From assembly GCA_023427865.1 (NCBI GenBank), contig JAEYZV010000593.1, forward strand, positions 1 through 17,892: a stretch of 17,892 bases of DNA, read 5' to 3'. Origin of the DNA: Acidobacteriota bacterium (GTDB taxonomy: Bacteria > Acidobacteriota > Vicinamibacteria > Vicinamibacterales > Vicinamibacteraceae). How positions within the stretch are numbered: position 1 is the stretch's first letter; each line of letters begins with the position of its first letter. This document shows positions 1 to 7,372 of this stretch, in pieces. A program made the translations under genes and the position numbers. The notes beneath the pieces were generated by a model. That model saw only the letters and a program-made list of their open reading frames with translations. It was not told the DNA's origin and did not search any database.

Positions 1-114
1 CCCGTGGACCGAACCGAGCGCCCCCGCCGGATCGGTGGCGGCGGCGACGGCGGGCGGCGACGAGGGCGGACAGACGAGTGAGAACAACGAGGGCGCGTCG
101 GGACAGCCGTGCAT
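1..114 (-). CDS. Possible 5' end of a leftward gene, cut by window edge
   Basis: Weakly supported. Reading leftward, an ATG at 114-112 opens a frame with no stop up to the window edge (38 codons, mostly G or C at third positions). A GGAG lies 5 nt before the ATG. A competing frame starts with GTG at 145-143 behind a better-spaced GGAGG (156-152). It encodes a very Arg-rich peptide with poorer third-position composition, so I consider it less likely. No family can be recognised from so few residues. If real, the gene would follow nadE in the same direction, about 220 nt downstream of its stop. Confidence 0.25.
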   Translation of the reverse strand, partial: MHGCPDAPSLFSLVCPPSSPPAVAAATDPAGALGSVHG

Positions 115-179
115 GAAGGCTCCGGTAACGGAAGGGTCGCCTCACGGGCCCCCTCCGGCAAGCAAATCGGCCGAGGCGT

Positions 180-200
180 GGCCGGCTTCAACTGCCGGCC
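180..200. terminator. GC-rich hairpin downstream of nadE
   Basis: A perfect 7-bp inverted repeat (GGCCGGC 180-186, GCCGGCC 194-200) encloses a 7-nt loop. It lies about 130 nt beyond the nadE stop. No T-tract follows on either strand, so a terminator role is only a possibility. The rest of 1-333 shows nothing else I can support. Confidence 0.25.
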
Positions 201-333
201 GGTGTGCCTTCGAGGGCCGACGCGTCCCGCAGCCGTGCGGAGAGTTCGACGTGTGGCGGGAACGCGCTGCTGCGCCCGGTGCGGCAGTGGCGGGCGTCCC
301 GCAGGATGGCCCGACCCGTGCTGTAGCCGAGGC

Positions 334-1980
334 TCAACGCCCGTCGCTCCATGGCCGCTGCGCGATGGGCATTCGCCAGCCGGTGCCGAAGGCGCGGGAG
401 GTGACCTTGAGCACGGGCGCTGCCTGCTTGCGCTTGAACTCGGAGATGCGTACGAGGTGCAGGACCTTGCGCACCACGGCCGGCTCGAATCCGGCCGCCT
501 CGAGCTCACGGGCGTCCGCGTATCCCTCGATGTGATGCGCGAGCAGCGCGTCGAGGTCCTCGTACGGCGGCAGGCTGTCCTGATCGGTCTGGTTCGGCCG
601 CAGCTCCGCCGAGGGGGCCTTGGTGATCGTGCTCTCCGGGATCACGACGCCCGACCGGTTCACCCAGCGCGAGATGCGGTACACGAGCGTCTTGTACACG
701 TCCGCAATCACGGCCAGCGCACCGTTCATGTCCCCGTACAACGTGCAGTAGCCCGTCGCCAGCTCCGACTTGTTCCCCGTGGTCAGCAGCAACGCGCCGG
801 TCTTGTTCGAGAGGGCCATCAGCAACGCGCCACGGATGCGCGCCTGCAGGTTCTCCTCCGTGACGTCGGCCGCGTCGCCGGCGAACGGCTCCGCCAGCAC
901 GTCGTCGTACGCCCGCATCACCCTGGCGATCGGCAGCGTGACCGTGCGTATCCGCAGTGCACTCGCGAGTTCCTCGGCATCGGTGAGGCTCCCCTCGCTG
1001 GAGTATGGCGAGGGCATCAGCACGCCCGTGACGTTGTCGGGACCGAGCGCCTCTGCCGCGATGACCGCCGTCAGCGCCGAGTCCACTCCCCCAGAAAGGC
1101 CCAGCAGCGCACGGGAGAAGCCACACTTGCGGGCATAGTCGCGTACGCCAAGCACCAGCGCGGCGAAGACCTCCGCCTCGGGCGCCACGTCACCCTCGGC
1201 CGCCGCCTTCACCGGTGCCGCCGTGTCGACGATGATGGCGTCCTCGGCAAAGGCTGCTCCCCGCGCGACACAGGTGCCGTCGGGCGCGAACGCCAGGCTG
1301 CGGCCGTCGAACACGAGGTCGTCGTTGGCGCCGACCTGGTTTGCGTACAGCGCCCACACGCCGTACTTGCGCGCCAGGTGCGACAACAGCCGCGTGCGCT
1401 GATCGAGCTTCCCCTGCGCATAGGGCGAGGCCGACATGTTGAGCAGCACGGGTGCACCGAGCTCACGCAGCGCCGCCACGGGATCGCCGCCATAGCGTCG
1501 CGTGGTCCACATGTCGGGATCGTTCCAGACGTCCTCGCAGATGCTCACTGCCGCCCGCTCGGCGCCGACGCTCAGCGCCCCGACCGCGCGACCGGGCTCG
1601 AAGTACCGGTCCTCGTCGAAGACGTCGTAGGTCGGCAGGAGCGTCTTCGTGAACACCTGCCCTGTCTCTCCCTCGCGCAGGTGCAACGCCGCGTTGACGA
1701 GCGGGCGGCCGGCCCCTGCACCGGACGGCAGCGGCAGACCGACGAGCACGTCCGGACAGTCGTGCAGCGCGGCGGCGAGTCGCGCGACCACGGCCTGCCC
1801 TTCGGCGATGAAGCCGGGCATCAACAGGAGATCGCGCGGCGGGTACCCCGTGAGCGCCATCTCCGGCGTGACACAGATGTCGACCTTGCCGCGGACGGCA
1901 CGGACCGCTGCTTCGATGCGCGCGGCGTTTGCCGCGAGTGCGCCGACTGTCGGGTTGAGCTGGAGGAGCGCGATGCGCAT
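334..1980 (-). CDS. nadE: Glutamine-dependent NAD+ synthetase (NadE)
   Basis: This cytoplasmic enzyme completes NAD+ synthesis by ATP-dependent amidation of nicotinic acid adenine dinucleotide, using ammonia taken from glutamine. The 548 residues match the usual two-domain length. The N-terminal half is a nitrilase-type glutaminase with a visible Glu-Lys-Cys triad: E40 in VTPEMALTGYPP, K112 in FTKTLLP and C148 in SICEDVW. The C-terminal half is the synthetase with the pyrophosphatase P-loop SGGVDS at 296-301, and TGNKSELATGYCTLYGD further on. The ATG at 1980 starts directly at the conserved N-terminal strand, although no good Shine-Dalgarno precedes it. It lies 125 nt beyond motB in the same direction, so it may be read from the motility operon or from its own weak promoter. 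It is a housekeeping gene rather than a motility gene. Confidence 0.95.
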   Translation of the reverse strand: MRIALLQLNPTVGALAANAARIEAAVRAVRGKVDICVTPEMALTGYPPRDLLLMPGFIAEGQAVVARLAAALHDCPDVLVGLPLPSGAGAGRPLVNAALHLREGETGQVFTKTLLPTYDVFDEDRYFEPGRAVGALSVGAERAAVSICEDVWNDPDMWTTRRYGGDPVAALRELGAPVLLNMSASPYAQGKLDQRTRLLSHLARKYGVWALYANQVGANDDLVFDGRSLAFAPDGTCVARGAAFAEDAIIVDTAAPVKAAAEGDVAPEAEVFAALVLGVRDYARKCGFSRALLGLSGGVDSALTAVIAAEALGPDNVTGVLMPSPYSSEGSLTDAEELASALRIRTVTLPIARVMRAYDDVLAEPFAGDAADVTEENLQARIRGALLMALSNKTGALLLTTGNKSELATGYCTLYGDMNGALAVIADVYKTLVYRISRWVNRSGVVIPESTITKAPSAELRPNQTDQDSLPPYEDLDALLAHHIEGYADARELEAAGFEPAVVRKVLHLVRISEFKRKQAAPVLKVTSRAFGTGWRMPIAQRPWSDGR

Positions 1981-2105
1981 GCAGGCAGCGCGATCATATC
2001 GAAGGACCGGGGTGGAACCTGCATGTCACGGGCCCGAGGCAGACTGGCAGGCGTCAGGCTGCAGGTCACGAGGGTCGCAGGCCGAAGGCCGGGAGGCTCG
2101 CTGCC
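1981..2105. other. motB-nadE intergenic gap with degenerate heptamers
   Basis: This 125-nt gap is the only sizeable break in the leftward block. On the minus strand it contains three adjacent heptamers of the form CCTGnnn (2048-2068), and the word CGGCCTTCGGC (2081-2091). A TATGAT-like box lies about 12 nt before the nadE ATG, but no convincing -35 accompanies it. No clear terminator follows motB. Confidence 0.5.
2048..2068 (-). repeat. Three CCTGnnn heptamers (degenerate array)
   Basis: Read on the minus strand the units are CCTGCAG, (C)CTGACG and CCTGCCA-like steps of exactly 7 nt (CAGG every 7 nt on the plus strand at 2048, 2055 and 2062). The word matches the better-preserved array at 11375-11409. 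Confidence 0.5.
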
Positions 2106-2891
2106 CTACTCCCCGGTCAATCCGGGGGCTGGCGTGCGCGTGGGAGGCGGACCGGCGCGCAGCGGCGGCTCCTCGGCCGCCGTCGCCTCGTTGAGGATGA
2201 CGATGTCGACGCGGCGATTGCGCGCGCGACTCTCGCCCGAGGCGTTCGGCACACGAGGGTGGAACTCACCGTAGCCGGCAGCCGACAGCCGCGGCGGCGC
2301 CATGCCGATCTCGCTGACAAGGAACGTCACGACCGACGTGGCGCGCGCCGTCGACAACTCCCAGTTGGACGAGAAGCGCCCCGTCTGAATCGGCACGTCG
2401 TCGGTGTGGCCCTCCACACGGAGCTTCAGCGACGGTTCGTCGGCGAGCGTCGCGGCCAACTGCGTGAGGACGTCCTTGGCGACTGTCGACAGGTCGGCGC
2501 TGCCGGTCGCAAAGCTGCCCGCTTCGCGGATCGAGACCACGATGCCGCGGCTGTCGGTCTCGATGTCCACGGCGCTCCCGCTGAGGCGCTCGCGGAGCCG
2601 AAGGGCGAGGGCGCGTTCTCGACTGCCCGTCGTACGCGCCGCCGGGCTGGCCGTTGCCGCAGGGGCGGCGCCGGGGGCGCTGGCCGACGGCCGATCCTGG
2701 CTGGAGTCGAACGCGGCCTGCATCGAGTCCACCATGCTCGACAGCTTCTGCGCGTCAACGGTGGAGATCGCGTACATCGTGGTGAAGAACGCAAACAGCA
2801 GCGTGATGAAGTCGGCGTAGGAGACCAGCCAGCGTTCGTGACTGGAGTGCGCGGTGTCCTGTCGTCGGCGGCGCCGACGGCGGTCGCTCAC
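2106..2891 (-). CDS. motB: Flagellar stator protein MotB
   Basis: MotB pairs with MotA to form the ion-conducting stator that drives the flagellar motor, anchored to peptidoglycan. The 261 residues show the standard order. A short basic cytoplasmic tail has seven consecutive Arg at 4-10. A single transmembrane helix spans about 21-43 and carries the ion-binding Asp, D27 in SYADFITLLF. A linker rich in Ala, Pro and Ser follows at about 65-95. Next comes an OmpA/MotB domain with VEGHTDD (159-165), NWELSTARA (176-184), GYGE and NRRV (225-228), the peptidoglycan-binding signature. The GTG start at 2891 overlaps the motA stop by 4 nt (GTGA), giving translational coupling. Ion type (H+ or Na+) cannot be decided from sequence by eye. 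Confidence 0.95.
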   Translation of the reverse strand: MSDRRRRRRRQDTAHSSHERWLVSYADFITLLFAFFTTMYAISTVDAQKLSSMVDSMQAAFDSSQDRPSASAPGAAPAATASPAARTTGSRERALALRLRERLSGSAVDIETDSRGIVVSIREAGSFATGSADLSTVAKDVLTQLAATLADEPSLKLRVEGHTDDVPIQTGRFSSNWELSTARATSVVTFLVSEIGMAPPRLSAAGYGEFHPRVPNASGESRARNRRVDIVILNEATAAEEPPLRAGPPPTRTPAPGLTGE

Positions 2892-3697
2892 GCGGCCCTC
2901 CGGCGCACGGCGGTGGTCCCCACGGGTTCGTCGGCCGAGAGCAGGCCGCGCAGCTTCTGGTCGATCAGGCGGGGGTTCTGCCCCTCCTGGATGGCCAGCA
3001 CGCCCTCGAGGATGACCTCGCGCCGGCGTGCCCGGCGCCCGGCGCGAGCGCGCAGCTTGGCGGCAATCGGCAACAGCAGGAGGTTGGCCGATCCCACGCC
3101 GTAGACGGTGGCCACGAAGGCGACGGCGATGCCTGCGCCGAGGCGGCTCGGATCGCTGAGGTTCTCCATGACGTGGATCAGCCCGAGCACCGCGCCGAGA
3201 ATGCCGACCGTCGGAGCATAGCCGCCGGCGGCTTCGTACACGCGTGCCGGCGCCTGCTCGAACTCCTCGCGCCCGTCGTTCTCGGCCTCGAGCATGCCCC
3301 GCAGCGTCGTCGGGTTGGTCCCGTCCACGGCGAGGCGCAGCCCACGGCGCAGGAACGGGTCGGCAAGGCCGTCGATCTCGTCCTCGAGCGAGAGGATGCC
3401 GTCCTTGCGCGCCTTGACGGCGAGGCGGCCGATCGCGTCGAGCACCTGGCTGGCCGGCTGCATGTCGTCCACGAACACGTGACGAAGGCTGCGCCCCGCT
3501 TCCTGCACGTCGCGCAGCGGATGGCTGAGCAGCACGGCGCCCATCGTGCCGCCGAAAACGATGAGCGCCGCGGCCCCCTGGAACAGGGAGCCGATGCTGC
3601 CATCCTCGAGCACGTGCCCGCCCACGATCGCGGCGAGCGCGAGCGGCAGGCCGATCAGCGACAGCGTGTCGTACGCACGGCCCTTGCGCGCGGCCAC
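2888..3697 (-). CDS. motA: Flagellar stator protein MotA
   Basis: This inner-membrane subunit of the stator interacts with FliG and turns ion flow into torque. The 269 residues contain four hydrophobic segments (about 11-29, 40-58, 160-178 and 187-210) and a large cytoplasmic loop with the charged ARKDGILSLEDE (96-107) typical of MotA. The two conserved prolines are present in context: P162 in YAPTVGILGAVLGLI and P210 in NLLLLPIAAKL. The start is GTG at 3697, with GGAG 6 nt upstream, 3 nt after the flbD stop. The motB start overlaps its stop. It could be called PomA-like if the motor is sodium-driven. Confidence 0.95.
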   Translation of the reverse strand: MAARKGRAYDTLSLIGLPLALAAIVGGHVLEDGSIGSLFQGAAALIVFGGTMGAVLLSHPLRDVQEAGRSLRHVFVDDMQPASQVLDAIGRLAVKARKDGILSLEDEIDGLADPFLRRGLRLAVDGTNPTTLRGMLEAENDGREEFEQAPARVYEAAGGYAPTVGILGAVLGLIHVMENLSDPSRLGAGIAVAFVATVYGVGSANLLLLPIAAKLRARAGRRARRREVILEGVLAIQEGQNPRLIDQKLRGLLSADEPVGTTAVRRRAA

Positions 3698-3700
3698 GGC

Positions 3701-3934
3701 CTACTCCACGGCGCGGAGCGCCGTGACCTCCGCGCGTCGGTCGCGCAGCGGCGGGGCGAACAGGCTCCGCTTGTACTGCTGGACGCGACTCACGATGTCG
3801 TCGGGGGCGTCGCGGACGAGCAACTTCTCGCCGTTGGCCAGGCTGATGACGGTGTCGGGGTTGAACTCGATCCAGGTGATCTGATCGACGTTGACGAGCA
3901 CGCCGGTGCCGTCGAGGCGCGTGACGCGGATCAT
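3701..3934 (-). CDS. flbD: Flagellar FlbD/SwrD family protein
   Basis: This 77-residue protein begins MIRVTRLDGTGVLVN, followed by IEFNPDTVISLANGEKLLV, the complete signature of the FlbD (SwrD) family. Family members sit next to motAB in many bacteria. In Bacillus subtilis SwrD is known to raise stator torque, so a role supporting MotA/MotB is likely, probably at the cytoplasmic face. The ATG at 3934 overlaps the stop of the preceding sugar nucleotidyltransferase gene by 4 nt (ATGA). Its stop is 3 nt from motA. It is therefore the hinge joining the glycan genes to the stator genes. A longer open frame upstream is only an overlap artefact. Confidence 0.9.
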   Translation of the reverse strand: MIRVTRLDGTGVLVNVDQITWIEFNPDTVISLANGEKLLVRDAPDDIVSRVQQYKRSLFAPPLRDRRAEVTALRAVE

Positions 3935-4632
3935 GCGATCTCCCGCAGCCGCCTGGCCTGCGCGATCACGTCGCGCAGCGGTGCCAGACGCGGATCGGCG
4001 CCACCGGCGCGCAGGGCGCTCGCAAGCTGCTCGGCGTACACGAGATCGTCTGGCGTGTCCACGGTCAGTCGCACGTCTGGGGCTCGCACCTGGTCGGGCG
4101 CCATCGGCAGCGCGCGAACGATCCCGTCGGCGCGCCGGACCCACGGGGTCACGTGCTCGCGGTCGTACGGCGTGGCGGCCTCCTGCTGCGCCTGCAGCAG
4201 CACGTCGCGACGCACGCCCTCGACCGCGGCGCCGAGGGGCAGGGCCTCCTCCACCGCGTAATCGGCACCCTTCCTGAGGATCTTGAGCACGCGACCGGGC
4301 GCGTCGATGTCCACGAAGGGATTGTCGGCCGTGGCGCGGATGATGTATCGCGCGTGCGGGTGGGCGCCGACCACATCGGCATAGCGACGGAGCACGTCGT
4401 CTCCCGGGCCGGCCCACGTCGTGGCGCCCAGCGCCGCGCCGGCGTCGAGCAGCACCGCGTCGTCGGCTTCCGTGGTGGTCGCGAGCACGACGGCGCCGAC
4501 CCCGGCGGCCTGCAGGCGTACGAAGCAGTACTCCACGAGCGGCGCGCCTGCGAGCGGTGCGAGCGCCTTCCCCGGCAGGCGGCGCGAACCCATGCGTGCC
4601 TGCAACACGATCAGCGCCGTCCCGTCGGTCAT
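3931..4632 (-). CDS. SpsF-type nucleotidyltransferase (CMP-sugar synthetase-like)
   Basis: The 233 residues have the SpsF/COG1861 signature. It comprises the nucleotide-binding QARMGSRRLPGKAL (11-24), RATADNPFVD near residue 100, YDREHVTPWV near 160 and LTVDTPDDL near 200. The family is related to acylneuraminate cytidylyltransferases, which activate nonulosonic acids as CMP-sugars. Here it follows a NeuB-type synthase by one gene, so CMP activation of that product is the natural inference (a PseF/NeuA-like step). The motif is SpsF-like rather than the PARGGSKR form of classical NeuA/PseF, so the substrate stays open. The ATG start overlaps the ATP-grasp stop by 4 nt, and its own stop overlaps the flbD start by 4 nt. 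Confidence 0.85.
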   Translation of the reverse strand: MTDGTALIVLQARMGSRRLPGKALAPLAGAPLVEYCFVRLQAAGVGAVVLATTTEADDAVLLDAGAALGATTWAGPGDDVLRRYADVVGAHPHARYIIRATADNPFVDIDAPGRVLKILRKGADYAVEEALPLGAAVEGVRRDVLLQAQQEAATPYDREHVTPWVRRADGIVRALPMAPDQVRAPDVRLTVDTPDDLVYAEQLASALRAGGADPRLAPLRDVIAQARRLREIA

Positions 4633-5645
4633 GCGCCCTCGCGCGACAGCACCTCGCGCGGCGCGAGCACGCGCGCGTCGTCATCGGTCAGGAACAGCGA
4701 CGCCTCGTGGCTGCTCATGCGCAAACCGGCGGTGAACTCGCCCATGCGTGGCCGCAGCGGCTCGCCGCGGGCCGCACGGATGGTCCACTCGGCGAAGTCG
4801 GCACCGGCGGCAATCGTCAACTGGATGCCGCCGCTGAAGCGCGGGTTGATCTCGAACACGACCGGTGTGCCGTCCACCACGCGGCACTGCACGTTGACGG
4901 CGCCCCTGAACTCGAGCACCCGCGCGCACCGCACCGCGAGATCGACGAGCGTGTCGTCGCGCACGGTGCGCCCGCGGTCGGTCACCCCCGATCGGATCAC
5001 GAGCCGCTCCCGCGGCACCGCGGAGATCGGTCGGCCCTGCAGGTCGCAGAACATGTCGATCGTGAACTCGGGGCCCGCAAGGTACTCCTGCACGACCGGG
5101 TCCGGCACGTAGTCGAGGAAGAACCGCAACTGCTCGGGGGTCTGCACCGGGTGCGCCCCGACACTGCCGCGCCCGCGACGCGGCTTGATGAACAGGGGCA
5201 GCGGCGGCTGCCGCGTCCGCACCTGGTCCGGCGTCCAGGTGGCCGCCGCACGAATGCCGTGTGCCTGCAGGTGCGCCGCCGTCAACTGCTTGTCCCGACA
5301 GATGCGTGCCGTCCGGACGTCCGGCGCCGTCACGACCACGCCGGCACGCGCGAACCTGCCGGCCGCCGCTGCGATGATCTCGAGTTCGTCGTCGATGGTG
5401 GGGACCAGCACGCCGACGCCGTGTGCCTCGCACACGTCGAGGAGCGCGTCGACGTACGAGGCATCGTCGCTGCGCGGCACTTCGTGGGCGATGTCGGCCA
5501 CGTGCACGGCTGGCGAGAACGGATCGATGTCGGTGGCGATCACGCGGCCCGTCGGCGTGAGCCGCGCGAGTGCCCGCTGCAGCGCCTGCACGAGCGCGAC
5601 ACGCCGGGACGCCGCGGTGACCAGGACGTCAGGCCGCGTCGCCAT
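4629..5645 (-). CDS. ATP-grasp ligase, CarB/PylC-like, glycan-locus type
   Basis: This 338-residue cytoplasmic protein has an N-terminal nucleotide-fold segment (VLVTAASRRVALVQAL; ATDIDPFSPAVHVAD) and an ATP-grasp core. The core shows DKQLTA (118-123), FIKPRRGRGSVG (152-163), QEYLAGPEFTIDMF (186-199) and the metal-binding FEINPRFSGG (264-273). ATP-grasp enzymes join a carboxylate to an amine or similar nucleophile through an acyl-phosphate. Homologues are often seen next to SpsF, NeuB and HAD genes in surface-sugar loci, but the substrate is not established to my knowledge. The start at 5645 was chosen for its GGAAGG 5 nt upstream. It overlaps the end of neuB by 17 nt, and its stop overlaps the next start by 4 nt. 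It may modify the nonulosonate, for example by amidation or amino-acylation; that is inference. Confidence 0.85.
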   Translation of the reverse strand: MATRPDVLVTAASRRVALVQALQRALARLTPTGRVIATDIDPFSPAVHVADIAHEVPRSDDASYVDALLDVCEAHGVGVLVPTIDDELEIIAAAAGRFARAGVVVTAPDVRTARICRDKQLTAAHLQAHGIRAAATWTPDQVRTRQPPLPLFIKPRRGRGSVGAHPVQTPEQLRFFLDYVPDPVVQEYLAGPEFTIDMFCDLQGRPISAVPRERLVIRSGVTDRGRTVRDDTLVDLAVRCARVLEFRGAVNVQCRVVDGTPVVFEINPRFSGGIQLTIAAGADFAEWTIRAARGEPLRPRMGEFTAGLRMSSHEASLFLTDDDARVLAPREVLSREGA

Positions 5646-6699
5646 CGACGCCTTCCCCACCGCGTTTGACCAGGTCGCCGGGCGTGAACGGCGCGCCCGC
5701 GGGGATGTCGCGTACGGCCGCGCAGCCGACGAGGGCCCGCGCGTACTCGGCGCCGAGACTGGTCGCAGGCCGCAGGGCGGCGATATCGCCGGCCGTGAGG
5801 GACTCTCCCGGCAGCAGCACGCGCCGCGCGTAGAGCCCGCGCCGGCTCGGCACGATGTTCGGGCGTTCGGCCTCCTGCGGTTCGCGTCGCCCATTCCCCA
5901 TCGCCTGGTGTGCACGCGCCAGGCGTCGCACGAGATCGGCCAGGTCCTCCGGCGTCGACGACACCGGCGCATCGATCGCGTTGGTACCCGGCAGGTGGAC
6001 GTGCCGCTCGTACAAGGTGGCGCCCAATGCGAACGCGAGCAACGCGGCATCCGCGCCCATGCCGTGATCGGACAGCCCCACCGGCACTCGGTGACGATGC
6101 GCCAGCGTGGTCACCGCGCGCAGGTTCTGCTGGTCGTCGGGTGTCGGGTACGCCGAGACACAGTGCAGGAGCGCCAGCGTCCGTGCGCCGGCCCCGACCG
6201 CCCAGTCCACGGCGTTGGACACCTCACTCGCGGTACTCATGCCGGTGGAGAGGATGACGGGGCGCCCCGTGCGCGAGACCCGTTCCACGAGGCCGACATG
6301 CGTGAGATCGCCGCTGGCGATCTTGAAGGCGTCGACGCCCAAGCGATCGAACACGGCGACTGACCGATCGTCGAAGGCCGTCACGACGACCGCGAGTCCG
6401 CGATCGCGGGCGTGGCTCACGATGTCGGCGTACGCCGCCGCCGGCAGTTCGAACCGGCCGAAGAACTCGCGCAGCGACGCGGCCTGCACGTGCGCCGGCG
6501 CGGGCGCGTCCGCGACGAGGAGCTCGCCCGCATCGAAGGCCTGCAGCTTGATGGCCCACACGCCCGCGTCGGCACACGCATCGACGAGCCGGTGCGCCAG
6601 GCCGGGATCGCCGTCGTGGTTGAGGCCGATCTCCGCGATCACGCGCATCGGCGCGCCGGGGGCGATCGACTGTCGGGCGATCTCAGCAGGGTGCGACAT
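5629..6699 (-). CDS. neuB: NeuB/PseI-type nonulosonic acid synthase
   Basis: The enzyme condenses phosphoenolpyruvate with a 6-carbon amino sugar to make a nine-carbon nonulosonic acid (sialic, legionaminic or pseudaminic type). The 356 residues match the family. A TIM-barrel synthase domain has AEIGLNHDG (22-30), IKLQ (50-53), FKIASGD (125-131), ILSTGMS (149-155), LLHCVSAYPTP (177-187) and GLSDHGMG (208-215). A C-terminal SAF (antifreeze-like) domain spans about 287-346. The chosen ATG at 6699 has a strong TTGGAGG about 6 nt upstream and starts just before the conserved barrel. It overlaps the HAD gene by 17 nt, and its own 3' end overlaps the ATP-grasp start by 17 nt. NeuB, LegI and PseI cannot be separated by eye. 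The PseG-like neighbour favours the pseudaminic or legionaminic route over sialic acid. Confidence 0.93.
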   Translation of the reverse strand: MSHPAEIARQSIAPGAPMRVIAEIGLNHDGDPGLAHRLVDACADAGVWAIKLQAFDAGELLVADAPAPAHVQAASLREFFGRFELPAAAYADIVSHARDRGLAVVVTAFDDRSVAVFDRLGVDAFKIASGDLTHVGLVERVSRTGRPVILSTGMSTASEVSNAVDWAVGAGARTLALLHCVSAYPTPDDQQNLRAVTTLAHRHRVPVGLSDHGMGADAALLAFALGATLYERHVHLPGTNAIDAPVSSTPEDLADLVRRLARAHQAMGNGRREPQEAERPNIVPSRRGLYARRVLLPGESLTAGDIAALRPATSLGAEYARALVGCAAVRDIPAGAPFTPGDLVKRGGEGVDGDAA

Positions 6700-7372
6700 G
6701 TCGTTCCTCCAAGAGGCGCTCCGCAATCGCCGGCACGTCGCCGAGGCGGTGCGCCACCGCATCGGCGGTGTCGGCTGCGGCATGCAGGCAGTACTGCGAC
6801 ATCCAGATCGTGCGAAGGCCGGCGGCGGCCGCACCGGCGATGTCCTTCTCCGGGTGGTCGCCGACGAACACGGCGTCCGAGGGCCCGACCTCGAGCCGCT
6901 CCAGCACGGTCTCGAAGCACTCGAGGGCGGGTTTGCCGTTCGGAGCGCACTCCTGTGCGTACACGATCACATCGACGGCGTCGCGGAGGCCGAGCGCGGC
7001 GATCTTCCCGCGCTGCGTGCCCGGCAGCCCGTTCGTCAGCACGCCGAGGCGGTGTCCGCGGCTCCGCAGGTGCGCGAGCACCGCGCCCGCCGCACGCGGC
7101 AAGCGCAATCGAGGCGGATGCGTCCTGATGACGTCGACCAGCCGAGCCACGTCCGTGGACGGCAGCGCGTGCCGCGCGCAGAGCGCCTGCAGCAGGTCCG
7201 CGCGCGCGCCGGCGCGGAATCGCCCGACGAGGAAGCGGAACGTTCGGGCCGCGTCGATGCCATGTGCCGCCGACAGGTGCGCCGCGACCGCCGCGTAGCC
7301 GCTCAGCGCGAAGCGGCGCTCGCCGTACAACGTGTCGTCGAGGTCGAACACGACGGCCGTGGGCTCACGCAT
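6683..7372 (-). CDS. HAD-superfamily phosphatase
   Basis: The 229 residues carry all four HAD motifs. They are the nucleophile motif FDLDDTLY (D10, D12), the motif II Thr in LTNG (T113), the motif III Lys in GKPALECF (K147) and GDHPEKDI with D172 and D177. The helical region after residue 15 is a C1-type cap, so small phosphorylated metabolites are likely substrates. It lies between a PseG-like gene (8-nt overlap) and neuB (17-nt overlap), hence a sugar-phosphate step is suggested. In the sialic-9-phosphate route a HAD enzyme dephosphorylates the NeuB product. In the UDP-sugar route implied by PseG no phosphate would remain, so its presence is puzzling. The start is ATG at 7372. Confidence 0.9.
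   Translation of the reverse strand: MREPTAVVFDLDDTLYGERRFALSGYAAVAAHLSAAHGIDAARTFRFLVGRFRAGARADLLQALCARHALPSTDVARLVDVIRTHPPRLRLPRAAGAVLAHLRSRGHRLGVLTNGLPGTQRGKIAALGLRDAVDVIVYAQECAPNGKPALECFETVLERLEVGPSDAVFVGDHPEKDIAGAAAAGLRTIWMSQYCLHAAADTADAVAHRLGDVPAIAERLLEERHVAPC

Noticed and set aside
1981..2000. TATGAT box before nadE as a sigma-70 promoter
   Set aside because: There is no -35 resembling TTGACA at 16-18 nt, and a single hexamer match is weak evidence.
109..2274. 721-codon plus-strand open frame over nadE and the motB end
   Set aside because: High GC suppresses stops in antisense frames; the Arg/His-rich product matches no family, while nadE and motB on the minus strand are unmistakable.
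3173..5669. Plus-strand open frames opposite motA, flbD, the nucleotidyltransferase and the ATP-grasp gene
   Set aside because: They are shadows of clear minus-strand genes, with low-complexity composition and no ribosome sites of note.
4629..6050. Extending the ATP-grasp protein upstream to 473 residues
   Set aside because: The extra N-terminal part overlaps neuB in another frame and is Arg/Pro-rich; the ATG at 5645 has a good Shine-Dalgarno and begins at the conserved fold.
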